DNA of 64,000 bases, from positions 15,158,001 through 15,222,000 of the forward strand of contig OU015650.1 in the NCBI GenBank assembly GCA_907165275.2, given 5' to 3'. Each line of letters begins with the position of its first letter. Within the stretch, counting starts at the first letter, position 1. This document shows positions 54,151 through 63,600 of this stretch, piece by piece. Under the pieces are notes generated by a model. The model searched no databases. It saw nothing but the letters and a program-made list of their open reading frames with translations, and had not been told where the DNA came from. The DNA comes from Zygaena filipendulae. Lineage: Eukaryota; Arthropoda; Insecta; Lepidoptera; Zygaenidae. Position numbers and translations under genes: made by a program.

Positions 54151-54343
54151 CTAGCAGTGCCCCGCGGTTTCATCCGCGGTAATTTCGGAGTTCCCGCGGG
54201 AATTCTGGCATAAAAAGTACCCTATAACCTTCTCTGTGCCCCTGACAACGTGCATGCCCATCCAAACCCTTTCAGCCGTTTTTGCGTGATCGAGTAACAA
54301 ACATCCAAACATCCACACTTTCACATTTATAATATTAGTAGGA
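54151..54343 (-). mobile_element. Full-length Helitron
   Basis: CTAGCAGTGCCCCGCGGTTT, hairpin CCGCGGTTTCATCCGCGG, 5' end TTTATAATATTAGTAGGA. Confidence 0.8.
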
Positions 54344-55259
54344 TTTGTTGAATACAATATTTTCTATAGCAATAATCGCATTATCAATTTCAATGTTGTA
54401 TGCTATGCCCTTTTCTACTAGAATTTACCTAACGTTTTTATTTCCATTTTTAAAATACTAATTTTGATTTATTAAAATATCGGTTCAACGTTAGACACGA
54501 AAGCCATTTTAGTTGAAAATTCCTATACGTCATGTATGAATAGGAGAAAGGCTTTCGCGGTAAGGTATTAATCTAGCATGCTTAGGTACAAGCGAGTTCA
54601 ATTTATAACCGCTCACAACTCACCACGTCCCGCCGCGCCGTGGAATTTCAATAAAAATATAGCATCTATCTTTACTTTCGATAATAGTATGTTGTAAGTA
54701 TACCAGTAATAAAACACGTTTGAGTGCAGTTAACTAAAAAACACACATGCAGCCGAATGCAGAATCTCCTCCTTTTTGGAAGTCGGTTAAAAAAAAAATT
54801 ATCTTGCCCTCTCTTGCCTTAGCAACAGTCTAGATTATGTTTGACAGGATGTCTATATTATACCTACCTACCTACTAATAGGGATGTTGACAACTTTTGA
54901 AAGAAAACGAGATATATCTTAGAACGTTATAATTATGTAATTATGAAAACTCTACTACCTATCTGATTTTTAATTTGCTACAAGAATTCTCCTTAAAAAA
55001 AAAATTCAAAATTCAAAAGCTATTTATTACTTAGGATTGGTTACAATCACTTGTAATCGTCAGCAGGTTCTTAGAACTATAAATTACCGTCAGTTCGGAA
55101 TACGTCCTCTGCTGAGAAGAACTGACAAGAAACTCAGCAGCGCTATCTTTTAATGATCATACTTATAAACTAGGAGAAAAAAAGTAGTAATTGGATAGAG
55201 CAATTCATTCCCAAACGTCTGTATCATTTAAATAGTCTACTACACTATAATATGCTTTA
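54344..55259 (+). other. Non-coding; probable retroelement tail
   Basis: About 55008-55160 looks like a reversed LINE/SINE end (AATTCAAAAGCTATTTATTA ... GAACTGACAAGAAACTCAGC). Not assigned further. Confidence 0.4.
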
Positions 55260-55614
55260 ACGCATAATATGACGGTTTTACAAAACAATAAAACCGATAT
55301 TATGTGCTGAAAAGGAAAACATACAGCATTGTTTATGAAGAAGCTGTGTATACTTAGCCTTATCTGTGGTCTGTCTTTATAGATTCAGTAGTTCATCCTT
55401 TCACCGCTAGAGGCGCTAGTGGTGCAACTCGCTTGGCGGGGCGAGTGGCGCTACGATTGCGCGCCATCTTTGTTATTCATAGTCTTCACCAGGAAGTACT
55501 TCCTACAATGCTGTATGTTTTCCTTTTCAGCACATAATATCGGTTTTATTGTTTTGTAAAACCGTCATATTGATGTGCTTCCGGAAAACATACAGCATTG
55601 TTTATGAAGACGTG
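55260..55614. repeat. DIRS terminal inverted repeat and internal complementary region
   Basis: ATATGACGGTTTTACAAAAC at about 55267 is inverse to 55550-55571. ATTGATGTGCTTCCGGAAAA at about 55571 repeats the far end near 60236. Together they form a nested stem that can pair both element ends, used in DIRS circle formation. Confidence 0.75.
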
Positions 55615-55884
55615 TTTGTTATCTGCTGGTGAAATTAGACACAACGCTATGATGATCATTAATAAATTCTGTGTATTATGATATAAAGAACGATAACACG
55701 ATGAAAACCTTATTTACACTGTAACAAATAATTTCCATTATAACTGTATTTAGAACATCATACTAAAAATAAAATTGCTTATTTTTTATATTCTTAAATA
55801 AATTAAACTTAATATTTTGCGTGTAATAAAAACAGAAAATTCTTACATGATTACTATAATTATTCATCTATTAAGCCCTGTAAA

Positions 55885-58719
55885 TCAAGAAGGGGTAAAT
55901 GTCTTGAAAAACGAATTTCGGTCACCCTTAGGAAGCTGTATCTCACGACAATAATGATTTAGAAATGTGTTTAATGATTTCCAATTACCGCGTGATAATA
56001 TATTATCTATTGGTTCGTTATCTAACCATCCCAATGAGGCAACTGCTGATCTACAGCTTCCTGGAGGTGCATAAATGCCACTCTCTCGAAGGACCGAGCG
56101 AACCCAGTTGCCAATTACCGTACGTGAGGCTGGCTTAGCACAACCACATATTGTCACAAAAAGATTTTTAATGTTATCAGATCGTCTTTGTTTACTTTTA
56201 TTTATGAGAGATCTAACTAACGTAACAGGGCATATATTTTTGTCTTGATGCTGTGACAACTTCCACGCAGATTGACGGTAAGAATGAGTGTCAGTTTTAG
56301 ACCCAAATTCTGGTAGAAAAAGTATGTATTCTCCGGTATCTAAATAACTATCGTTCGATATTTTTAGTAATGTCAAATCATGAACTCTGCGTCCGGAAGC
56401 TAACAACAACACCGTGGCTGTTCTACGAGCTATATCGAAAAGTGAGTTTTTGTGCGGGTTAATTGAAAGCCAATCGAGGACTATTCTCGGGTCCCATATT
56501 AGTGATGGTTTTACTACTTTTGGTTTAGCTGCCCCAATTGCCTTAATAGTATGTTTTATAATGAAATTGGAGAAAGTGCTTTTTTCTAGATGTGGGCCGC
56601 AAAAAGTGAAAATGGCTGATTTATGAACAAGTATCGTCCTATAAGATAAGTTTTCTTGCAAAAAGAGGTAAATTAAGAATTTAGCAATGTCCGCCGGATA
56701 AGGAGATTTTGGATCTACTTTGGAATTAGAGCACCATGCGAGCCATCTTTTAATTGCAGGCAAGTAAGTGGTTAAAGTCGACTGCCGCCAACTCTTCTTT
56801 AATAATTCTTTTTCTTGTGTCGACCACTCTTTTATTTGCGCACCCCACCCCCAATTTTCCAGACATTCAGGGTTAATGTTTCTACCTGAGGAGGTGGCTG
56901 TGATGTTGTCACGTCTATCAAGATCTCTGATAGGTTCTGGAGTTGTTGTGGTTGGTCCAGTGTTCTGGACTTCAGATCTTGAAGCCAATAACTCTGCGGC
57001 CAGTCCGGAGCCACTATCAGGTAAGTTCCTGTCGCACTGTTTAGATGTGTCAGTACTCTCGGTATGAGGTTGGGTGGTGGGAACACCCATGCTAGTTCGT
57101 ACTTCCATGGTTTGCTGAAGGCATCTATATAGCTTGCTAATTGATCTTTGCAATCTAACGAGACGTAATTTTTTACCACAGCAGTCTTTCGTGACGCGAA
57201 CAGATCTATTTCGGGTTGACCCCATTTTTGAAAGACCTCCGCGGTCGCTTGGGGCAAGAGATGCCATTCTGCGGGGTTTTTCCCTCGCGATAACCTGTCC
57301 GCTATAATGTTGTACCTCCCCGGGAGGTAATAGGCTGATAACATTATTTTGAATCTGTCTGTTAGGTGCAGCAGTTTGAAAGTCAGATTTAGAAGTTCTA
57401 AGGATTTGGTTCCTCCTTCTTTCTGAATGTAGGCGATCAGAGTGCGATTGTCGGATTGAACCAGTACATGCGAGTGCTTTAACGTGTTGATGTTTAGTCT
57501 GATTGCTGCTAATACTGCATATAACTCCTTTTTGTTGCTGTGCCAGTGTTTTTGTTGCACTGACCATACGCCTGACATTAGAGATCCGTCCAACTGTGCA
57601 CCCCAACCCACATCCGAAGCATCCGTTGTTAGGAAATGAGTGGCGGGTTTTTTCTGTATCAGTGATGAGTGATGAGTTGCTCCGCGCCACCACACCAACT
57701 CTTGACAAACGACTTGAGGAATCGATTGTTTTTGTCGTTGTCGTCTCTTGTCGAACCGTCGCAGGAAGATTTGAGTGTTGCGGCAGTGTAGTCGTCCTCG
57801 GGGAATCACAAAATTGGCAAAGTTTAAAGAACCCAGTAGGCTTTGTAACTGACGAAGATTGATGTGACGTCTCCCCAAGGTTTTGTCTAATATGTCGTTG
57901 ACACTGCTTATCTTGTTCAACGGTAGAGACATCGCGTTTTTTGCTGTTTGCCATCGAATCCCCAGGTATTCCAAGTCTTGTGTGGGGGTCAAGATCGATT
58001 TCGCAAAGTTGATTTTCCATCCTAGGTGTTCCAAGTGTCTTACGACTTCCGCAGCCTGAAGACTTAGCTTGGATCGATCCTGATGAGCTAAAAGGTAGTC
58101 GTCTAGGTAGACTAGAACTCGACATCCTTTCGCACGCAAGGTCTCCGCGACCCAGCATGTTACGGAAGAGAAAAGGCGCGGCGCTGAAGTCAGACCAAAG
58201 GGGAGACATGTCATCTCGTATAACTGTCCTTGATAACTGAGTCTCAGGAACGGTCGGTGTGATTTTGAAATTGGGATATGAAAATAAGCTTGCGAGATAT
58301 CTAGTTTTATCATCCAGTCGCCAGGTTGCAGGAAATCTGGAACCGCAGCGTGTGAAATCAGGCGGAAGTGCCTTGTCTTTACGTATTCGTTCAACTCTCG
58401 AAGGTCGAATATCGGGCGTAGGGTCCCATCGCTTTTCTTCCGCAGAAAGAGCTTGGAGAGAAAACAGGGTGTTTTCTTGACCACGTGATGCAAAACATTT
58501 TGATTTAGCAAGTCTTGAATTATTTGAGACATTTCGGGTGAAGTTTTGATTGAGTACCGATACATAATCTTTTTTGTCGGTATAATTAAAGGAGGTTTCT
58601 TGTAAAAAGGTATTCGGGAGCCAGAGATCGTTGACATTATAAATTTGTTGGCACCTAGTGCTTGCCAACGATCCTTGTACATTTTTAAACGACCCCCTTG
58701 AAAACGTAATGTCGGGTAG
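55885..58719 (-). CDS. DIRS tyrosine recombinase frame
   Basis: The frame follows the gag UGA directly and runs open for 944 codons. The codon at 58668 is TTG; the first ATG is at 58209. Only the last 300 or so residues (from about 56,810 on) are recognisable: a SAM-like N-domain (TYLPAIKRWLAWC) and a catalytic domain with LASGRRVHDLTLL (Arg), PGSCRSAVASLGW (second Arg; the usual His position is Gly) and NTFLNHYCREI (Tyr nucleophile). It would integrate circular DNA without target duplication. The upstream 1.9 kb overlaps RT/RNase H in another frame. Confidence 0.85.
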   Translation of the reverse strand, partial: LPDITFSRGSFKNVQGSLASTRCQQIYNVNDLWLPNTFLQETSFNYTDKKDYVSVLNQNFTRNVSNNSRLAKSKCFASRGQENTLFSLQALSAEEKRWDPTPDIRPSRVERIRKDKALPPDFTRCGSRFPATWRLDDKTRYLASLFSYPNFKITPTVPETQLSRTVIRDDMSPLWSDFSAAPFLFRNMLGRGDLACERMSSSSLPRRLPFSSSGSIQAKSSGCGSRKTLGTPRMENQLCEIDLDPHTRLGIPGDSMANSKKRDVSTVEQDKQCQRHIRQNLGETSHQSSSVTKPTGFFKLCQFCDSPRTTTLPQHSNLPATVRQETTTTKTIDSSSRLSRVGVVARSNSSLITDTEKTRHSFPNNGCFGCGLGCTVGRISNVRRMVSATKTLAQQQKGVICSISSNQTKHQHVKALACTGSIRQSHSDRLHSERRRNQILRTSKSDFQTAAPNRQIQNNVISLLPPGEVQHYSGQVIAREKPRRMASLAPSDRGGLSKMGSTRNRSVRVTKDCCGKKLRLVRLQRSISKLYRCLQQTMEVRTSMGVPTTQPHTESTDTSKQCDRNLPDSGSGLAAELLASRSEVQNTGPTTTTPEPIRDLDRRDNITATSSGRNINPECLENWGWGAQIKEWSTQEKELLKKSWRQSTLTTYLPAIKRWLAWCSNSKVDPKSPYPADIAKFLIYLFLQENLSYRTILVHKSAIFTFCGPHLEKSTFSNFIIKHTIKAIGAAKPKVVKPSLIWDPRIVLDWLSINPHKNSLFDIARRTATVLLLASGRRVHDLTLLKISNDSYLDTGEYILFLPEFGSKTDTHSYRQSAWKLSQHQDKNICPVTLVRSLINKSKQRRSDNIKNLFVTICGCAKPASRTVIGNWVRSVLRESGIYAPPGSCRSAVASLGWLDNEPIDNILSRGNWKSLNTFLNHYCREIQLPKGDRNSFFKTFTPS

Positions 58720-58880
58720 TCATTTTTTTCTTTCTTTGTTTCGAAATGTATAATTCTTTGTCTGTTTGTTATTGTCACTTTTGTTTTTGTACGTTTGCTT
58801 GAATTGTTGTTTTTTGTGGGTATCTTGATAATTATTTTTTTGTTGAAAATTATTGTATGGTTTCGACGATGACGCCTCAT
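56832..58880 (-). CDS. DIRS reverse transcriptase-RNase H
   Basis: 682 residues from a true ATG, which overlaps the last 161 bp of gag in another frame. RT: SDGTLRPIFDLRELN, catalytic D in MIKLDISQAYF (about 194), CLPFGLTSAPR and YLDD (258-261). RNase H starts near 415 with LTTDASDVGWGAQL (D420) and NKKELYAVLAAI (Glu). The fingers and palm pattern is that of DIRS/Ngaro elements. It copies the element RNA. It stops at 56832, just where the recombinase domain of the other frame begins. Confidence 0.93.
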   Translation of the reverse strand: MRRHRRNHTIIFNKKIIIKIPTKNNNSSKRTKTKVTITNRQRIIHFETKKEKNDYPTLRFQGGRLKMYKDRWQALGANKFIMSTISGSRIPFYKKPPLIIPTKKIMYRYSIKTSPEMSQIIQDLLNQNVLHHVVKKTPCFLSKLFLRKKSDGTLRPIFDLRELNEYVKTRHFRLISHAAVPDFLQPGDWMIKLDISQAYFHIPISKSHRPFLRLSYQGQLYEMTCLPFGLTSAPRLFSSVTCWVAETLRAKGCRVLVYLDDYLLAHQDRSKLSLQAAEVVRHLEHLGWKINFAKSILTPTQDLEYLGIRWQTAKNAMSLPLNKISSVNDILDKTLGRRHINLRQLQSLLGSLNFANFVIPRGRLHCRNTQIFLRRFDKRRQRQKQSIPQVVCQELVWWRGATHHSSLIQKKPATHFLTTDASDVGWGAQLDGSLMSGVWSVQQKHWHSNKKELYAVLAAIRLNINTLKHSHVLVQSDNRTLIAYIQKEGGTKSLELLNLTFKLLHLTDRFKIMLSAYYLPGRYNIIADRLSRGKNPAEWHLLPQATAEVFQKWGQPEIDLFASRKTAVVKNYVSLDCKDQLASYIDAFSKPWKYELAWVFPPPNLIPRVLTHLNSATGTYLIVAPDWPQSYWLQDLKSRTLDQPQQLQNLSEILIDVTTSQPPPQVETLTLNVWKIGGGVRK
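58715..58722 (-). promoter_or_regulatory. In-frame UGA-CUA between DIRS gag and recombinase frame
   Basis: Element sense: AAA AAA TGA CTA CCC GAC. The recombinase frame continues in phase after the stop. UGA-CUA is a known readthrough-prone context; unlike the gypsy site the next base is C, not G. Confidence 0.5.
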
Positions 58881-59901
58881 TAAATTTTCGTTTTAAATTT
58901 GGCTTTTCTCTGGCCTGTGGTTTGTGGTTTGATGTTTGTGATAGCCAAAAGTGTGGCCCTCCGAGGGCTTGGATGAATGCTAACAATTTTGTTTTGTCGA
59001 ACAAAAATTCCTCACTGGGAGGTATATTAATAAGTGCGGCTTGAACATTTTTATCCGAAATTTCGGATATTAATCGTTGACGACGGGTTTCGATACATTC
59101 AGCTCTTTTACCACATGCAATTTGCAAGGCTTGTTCGGATACTTTGTAGGAAGGAGATGATTTTCCGAAAGCGTCGGTAATTTTGTTAAAAAGGTTGTTA
59201 GAATTTAAATCTGATGGATTTTTATGTGCCCAATCAACGATATCCTGTAAACCTGATTGTAGTAATTCTCTTTGGTACAGGAGAGCATTAGTTAAACCAG
59301 CTATGACTTGTTCAGTGGAGGCTAAATAGTCCTTCCCTTTGTTTAAACTACATAGTTCATCATTTATTTTTAAATTACAAAAACCTGGTGACGCAATCAT
59401 CTCATTCAAACATTTATTGTAACGAACATGCTTCCATGTAGGTGAGTTAAAATGTTGTAGTTCTATCAATTTGTTTAGCCTATTTCCGTCCGCCGGTTTG
59501 ATGACTTTTTTATCATCGAAGTCTGTTTTGCAGACACCTAGTTCTAGTGACATGGGTGTTGATGTAGACGGATTGGTTAAGAATTCAGCGTCAACATTGT
59601 TAGGTTGAGTAATCACATCACTAGAACTAGTGTTCAAGTTATTGTTTGTGCACTGTTGATGCATGATAAAATTCGTAAGAAAACTGACCTGATTATATAA
59701 TGCGTCGATCCGTGGATCAACTGTTACCTCTGAAACTCTTTTCCTTTTCCTGGGTGGAGGGCAATCCTCGTTTGTTTCGCTCTCTGGTGAGTCACCTGGG
59801 GTGTCCTCCAACTCCTGCCTCAGCTCTCTCTCCAACGGGGGAGAGTTTGAAGCGTCCTGTGGATCTTGATCTTCCATGTCATCCGCAGATGGAGGGTCCA
59901 T
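58720..59901 (-). CDS. gag: DIRS gag-like protein
   Basis: 393 residues from ATG at 59901 (MDPPSADDMEDQDPQDASNS). An acidic, Pro-rich start, a basic RKRKR stretch near residue 52, a helical middle (GKDYLASTEQVIAGLTNALL) and a Lys/Asn/Gln-rich basic tail (NYQDTHKKQQFKQTYKNKS) that could bind RNA. No zinc knuckle. First-ORF position and composition fit DIRS gag; sequence alone gives no function. Ends at UGA 58722-58720. Confidence 0.8.
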   Translation of the reverse strand: MDPPSADDMEDQDPQDASNSPPLERELRQELEDTPGDSPESETNEDCPPPRKRKRVSEVTVDPRIDALYNQVSFLTNFIMHQQCTNNNLNTSSSDVITQPNNVDAEFLTNPSTSTPMSLELGVCKTDFDDKKVIKPADGNRLNKLIELQHFNSPTWKHVRYNKCLNEMIASPGFCNLKINDELCSLNKGKDYLASTEQVIAGLTNALLYQRELLQSGLQDIVDWAHKNPSDLNSNNLFNKITDAFGKSSPSYKVSEQALQIACGKRAECIETRRQRLISEISDKNVQAALINIPPSEEFLFDKTKLLAFIQALGGPHFWLSQTSNHKPQAREKPNLKRKFNEASSSKPYNNFQQKNNYQDTHKKQQFKQTYKNKSDNNKQTKNYTFRNKERKK

Positions 59902-60056
59902 TAGGAAAGTAACACCGATAAAAAACTCACACTGACACTTTATACACTACGTGAACAAAATTAATAAAAATGAAATTAAACTTGAGATCTTTGTCGATTA
60001 TTTACTAATTTATCAGATTTAAATTGAGCATGACCACTCTCGGCAAAAGTACACAA

Positions 60057-60236
60057 CGCTATGGATAACAAAGATGGCGCGCAATCGTAGCGCCACTCGC
60101 CCCGCCAAGCGAGTTGCACCACTAGCGCCTCTAGCGGTGAAAGGATGAACTACTGAATCTATAAAGACAGACCACAGATAAGGCTAAGTATACACAGCTT
60201 CTTCATAAACAATGCTGTATGTTTTCCGGAAGCACA
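60057..60236. repeat. DIRS terminal inverted repeat, 5' end
   Basis: Inverse of 55305-55490; contains AATGCTGTATGTTTTCCGGA next to the element border. A separate short palindrome (AATGTCATTAATGACATTAG) lies outside at about 60312. Confidence 0.8.
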
Positions 60237-60684
60237 TCAATCTGTGTTTAATAAGTGTCTTGAATTTATTAATTGACAAATTAATTACATCGTTCGTTTT
60301 ACAACAAACTAATGTCATTAATGACATTAGTTTGTTGTAAAAGTGTATACATTGTCCTTTAAATGACTTAGAAATTTTATGGAGCCTAGTCTTAGGCACA
60401 GCGAGTTTATCTTTATTTCTTAAGTTTAGATTATGTCAGTCACTTACATTTAACTCTCCTTACAAGGTGTCCGAATTCTTGACTGTGCTAGTCACGTTAT
60501 ACTAGAAGCTATAAGTGAAGTTTGAAATGAGTGGCTCTAAAACAAAACTCATTAAAAATATTTGTCAATGAAAATAATATTATAACGGCAGTTTCACTTT
60601 TTGAAACTTTGGTAGCTCTACAATGGTCATCAAGTAGGACGGATGTAGATGAAATAAGCTTCGACCGCAACGTCACTTAACATC
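60237..60684 (+). other. Non-coding, one short palindrome
   Basis: ACAACAAACTAATGTCATTA / TAATGACATTAGTTTGTTGT at about 60302-60341 is a 40-bp palindrome. Otherwise nothing recognised. Confidence 0.5.
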
Positions 60685-61084
60685 AGGGCCCTTATTTATT
60701 AAAACCATAACACGCGTTATGGGCAAGAATAGGGATGTTGACTACTATTGAAAATCAAAATTCTAATTAGTCCGTCAGCTAGAAAATAAAAAAACAATAG
60801 ACACGTATTTTTTGCTTTTTTAAATAAATTAAAATATATAGAGATAAAGCGTATTAAAGTTTAGGATGAGGAGGTCGTGACGTCACTAACCGCAAAACCG
60901 CCATACAAACTGTCAGAATAGTGACGTCACGCGAAATTTCAACTCAATATATCGCCGTTATTTTTTGATTACGTAAAAAAAGAAAAAATACGTGTCCAAT
61001 ATTTTTTAATAATCTACAAGACGGACTAAAAAATAAAAATTAGTCAACATGCCCATTGTTGTTAGTCATAAAGAATAAGGGCCC
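60685..61084. repeat. MITE family B, copy 2, interrupted by CRE-bearing MITE copy C
   Basis: Outer ends AGGGCCCTTATTTATTAAAA and AGTCATAAAGAATAAGGGCC. The outer sequence stops after CGCGTTATGGGCAAGAAT and resumes at TTGTTGTTAGTCATAAAG; the uninterrupted family member at 17416-17648 shows the join. Confidence 0.75.
60729..61059 (+). repeat. CRE-bearing MITE, copy C
   Basis: Ends TAGGGATGTTGACTA and TAGTCAACATGCCCATTG. TGACGTCA at 60878-60885 and 60922-60929. Confidence 0.8.
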
Positions 61085-63289
61085 AGTTGAGCTGTTAAAC
61101 TTGTTAACCCTCAAAAACATTCATAATAGGCTCAGGCGTACCTCTGCAGGTAGAGAGATCTGATCAAGTTATCACAATACTCTTCACCATATTTTATGCG
61201 CTTAGATAAATAACGCAATCATTAGTTTCGTCTCCATATTAATCCTCCTTTATTGGCGAACTTTGGTAGCTCGCGAGAACTGTCCGAAGTGGCGTTAGTA
61301 GTTCCCTGACGATAATTCACCACTAAGCAACTACGCCAATTTAGCACAAAATTGAGGAAAAACCCCCCGTTTCCGCACACTTGAGCCGGCGTTATTGCTG
61401 GTGCCTCCAATAAGTTTCTTTGTGGTAGGTACTTATTGATTGATGACTCTATTATACGATATTATTTTCACTTTGTCGGAACTCAATTGAGAGAACTCTC
61501 CTGCAGTTCTTATAGACTAGCTAGCTAGGTTAGTTGATATCTTACATCTACCCCTTTTTTGTCTGGGACAATACCTTTAAGACTCTTTTGTTTTCCATAC
61601 ACCCGATACTCTCTTAATGGCTATAATATAGATCCGTTCCCTGCGGTCCACAAAGATTCCCTCCAGAACTTTATCTGCATTGCTTCTAAACTTTATCAGT
61701 TTATTTGGTACTAAATAATTTATTAAATAACACATACTCATACATATGCCATACGTACATACAAGTAACAATAGGTGATATAATACACATATAAAAAAAA
61801 TCGAGAAATTTTACACTACATACATTAATCATAATTACTGTGGATAGCCACTAAGAGTTAAATAGTGCCTAAAAAGAAAGGACAGAATTAAAGGCCGCCT
61901 TATTGCTAGAGACCATCGTTTCGAAGACAGGGGGCTGAAGATAGAAACGAGAAGCAAACAGTGATGCACAAAATAATGTACACATAAGTATAAATATAAT
62001 AATACAATGTTTTATGTCGTGTTCTAACGTGTTTGTACTCCAAACCACACTACACAAACCACACTTTGGTCTACAAACCACACTAATAATTTAATGTCCA
62101 TAACTTGATGCAATCTCATAATTTCCATCCCCATTCCAATTAAGCGCGTTATTATCAGTTGGGCGGTTTGCTCGGCGCTGCAGCGGCCGTCCGATAGCTC
62201 TATACTACGCAGGGTTGTCACTTGTCACTTGTCCAGGTCCGGGAAGAGTCCGGACGGCGTACACAGTCCGAATTTTAATTACGTTCTTCACACCATTGCT
62301 TTTATTATTTTTATACACAGACTTTGTATAATTTTATTAGCTTCGCATAATAAATTTTACTAGCAATTAAAAATCTATGGAGCAAGCAGAGTTTCAAATT
62401 AAGAGGATCGTTTCCATCCGAGACGCGTCGCGAGTAGGTATTTGCAAAAAGTCTATCTGTTTCATGCCGCTCTGCTACCGTGCGATGCGTGCGATAGAGA
62501 GACTTGCAGGACCTAGAGGCGAGTGCCTAATTTTTCCTTCTGAAATATTGTTTCGGGCCAAACCTTTTCTACCCCCCTAAACCTTCACTAAATGAGACAA
62601 TTTTGGTGTCATTCGATTCAGTACACCTTAATCTAGGGCTGTACGTTTTTCTAATTTAGTAATTCAGTTTAGTTTAACTTTAATAAATTAAAAAACTCGA
62701 GGAAGATTTTTTGTAAAAAATATGGATATTGAGATGCTAATAACTTTTGTTATAAGCAATATTTCTTTAAAATCAAAACGTACAGCCCTAGTTATCCAAT
62801 ACATCAATAACATGTAAAAAAATCATCAAAATTGGTCTATGTTTAAGGGGAGATAAACGGTTTGGCTTTTTGTATGAAAATTTGCACGCACACGATCGTC
62901 TTAAATAATCCAGACTTTTCAAGCAGCCCAGGGCAACCCTAGGCTCTAGGGTCACACGGCATCGATTTTACTAACGGCGCGTTCTGTTCGTTTATCTGGG
63001 CGGGAGCTATTGGAATGCTGTCACTGACTTGGTTTTGAAATTGGAGAAATTCAAGCGATTCTTGACTACGGACTGGAATGCGACTTTAGAGGTTATATAA
63101 TAGCTATTATAGCTACTCTTACATTCCATAAGGAATATACATTAGAAAATGATAGTATTGTAAACAGTACAGCCCTAAGTTGTAGGTATGTGTCTAGCTA
63201 ATAGAATAAGTATACAAACTCAAACCTTGCTTTATGACAATGAGACCTTATGGACGTTTGCTACAACTAGAAAACCAAATATAAATCTA
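61085..63289 (+). other. Non-coding; no supported gene
   Basis: Short frames (61222-61410, 61577-61771, 62377-62580 and others) have no recognisable domains. GTCCGGGAAGAGTCCGGAC at 62238 is a small hairpin. No exon of the corin-like gene was found. Confidence 0.45.
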
Positions 63290-63600
63290 CTAGTTAGTCT
63301 CCGTGGTTTCAACTGCGTTAGTTTCGGAGATCCCGCGGGTATTCCGAGATAAATATACTTACTACCATATATTTTTTTCTGTACCTACCCTTGAAAACGT
63401 GTAGGTAGTATGCAAAATTGAATGTACTTTCTTTCGCGATAATTTCAAAATTTCTGTGGGAATTTCGCGATCAAAAATAGCCAATGTCCTTCTCTATACC
63501 CCTGGCAACGTGTATGCAAAATTTCGTGGTGATCGGTTGAGCCGCTTAGCCGTGAAATGGTAACAAACAAACAAACAAACTCACTTTCGCATTAAAATTG
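63290..63600 (-). mobile_element. Two Helitron modules fused
   Basis: CTAGTTAGTCTCCGTGGTTTC begins a first 3' module. A second GCGATAATTTCAAAATTTCT module follows near 63436 and runs to AACTCACTTTCGCATT with (CAAA)n. Confidence 0.6.

Larger units (their letters stand above)
55260..60236 (-). mobile_element. DIRS-type tyrosine-recombinase retrotransposon
   Basis: Minus-strand gag (59901-58720), RT/RNase H (58880-56832) and tyrosine-recombinase frame (58719-55885). About 180 bp at 55305-55490 are the inverse of 60057-60236 (shared block AAACATACAGCATTGTTTAT and GCGCGCCATCTTTGTTAT). Extra short copies of the end sequence lie at about 55505-55570 and 55568-55612, as expected for the inverted ends and internal complementary region of DIRS elements. 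No LTRs and no DDE integrase. All three frames are unbroken. Confidence 0.88.

Noticed and set aside
56768..59912. Plus-strand frames within the DIRS element
   Set aside because: Antisense to clear RT, recombinase and gag motifs.
62377..62580. 67-codon frame with ATG
   Set aside because: No recognisable domain and no splice phase fitting the corin-like gene.
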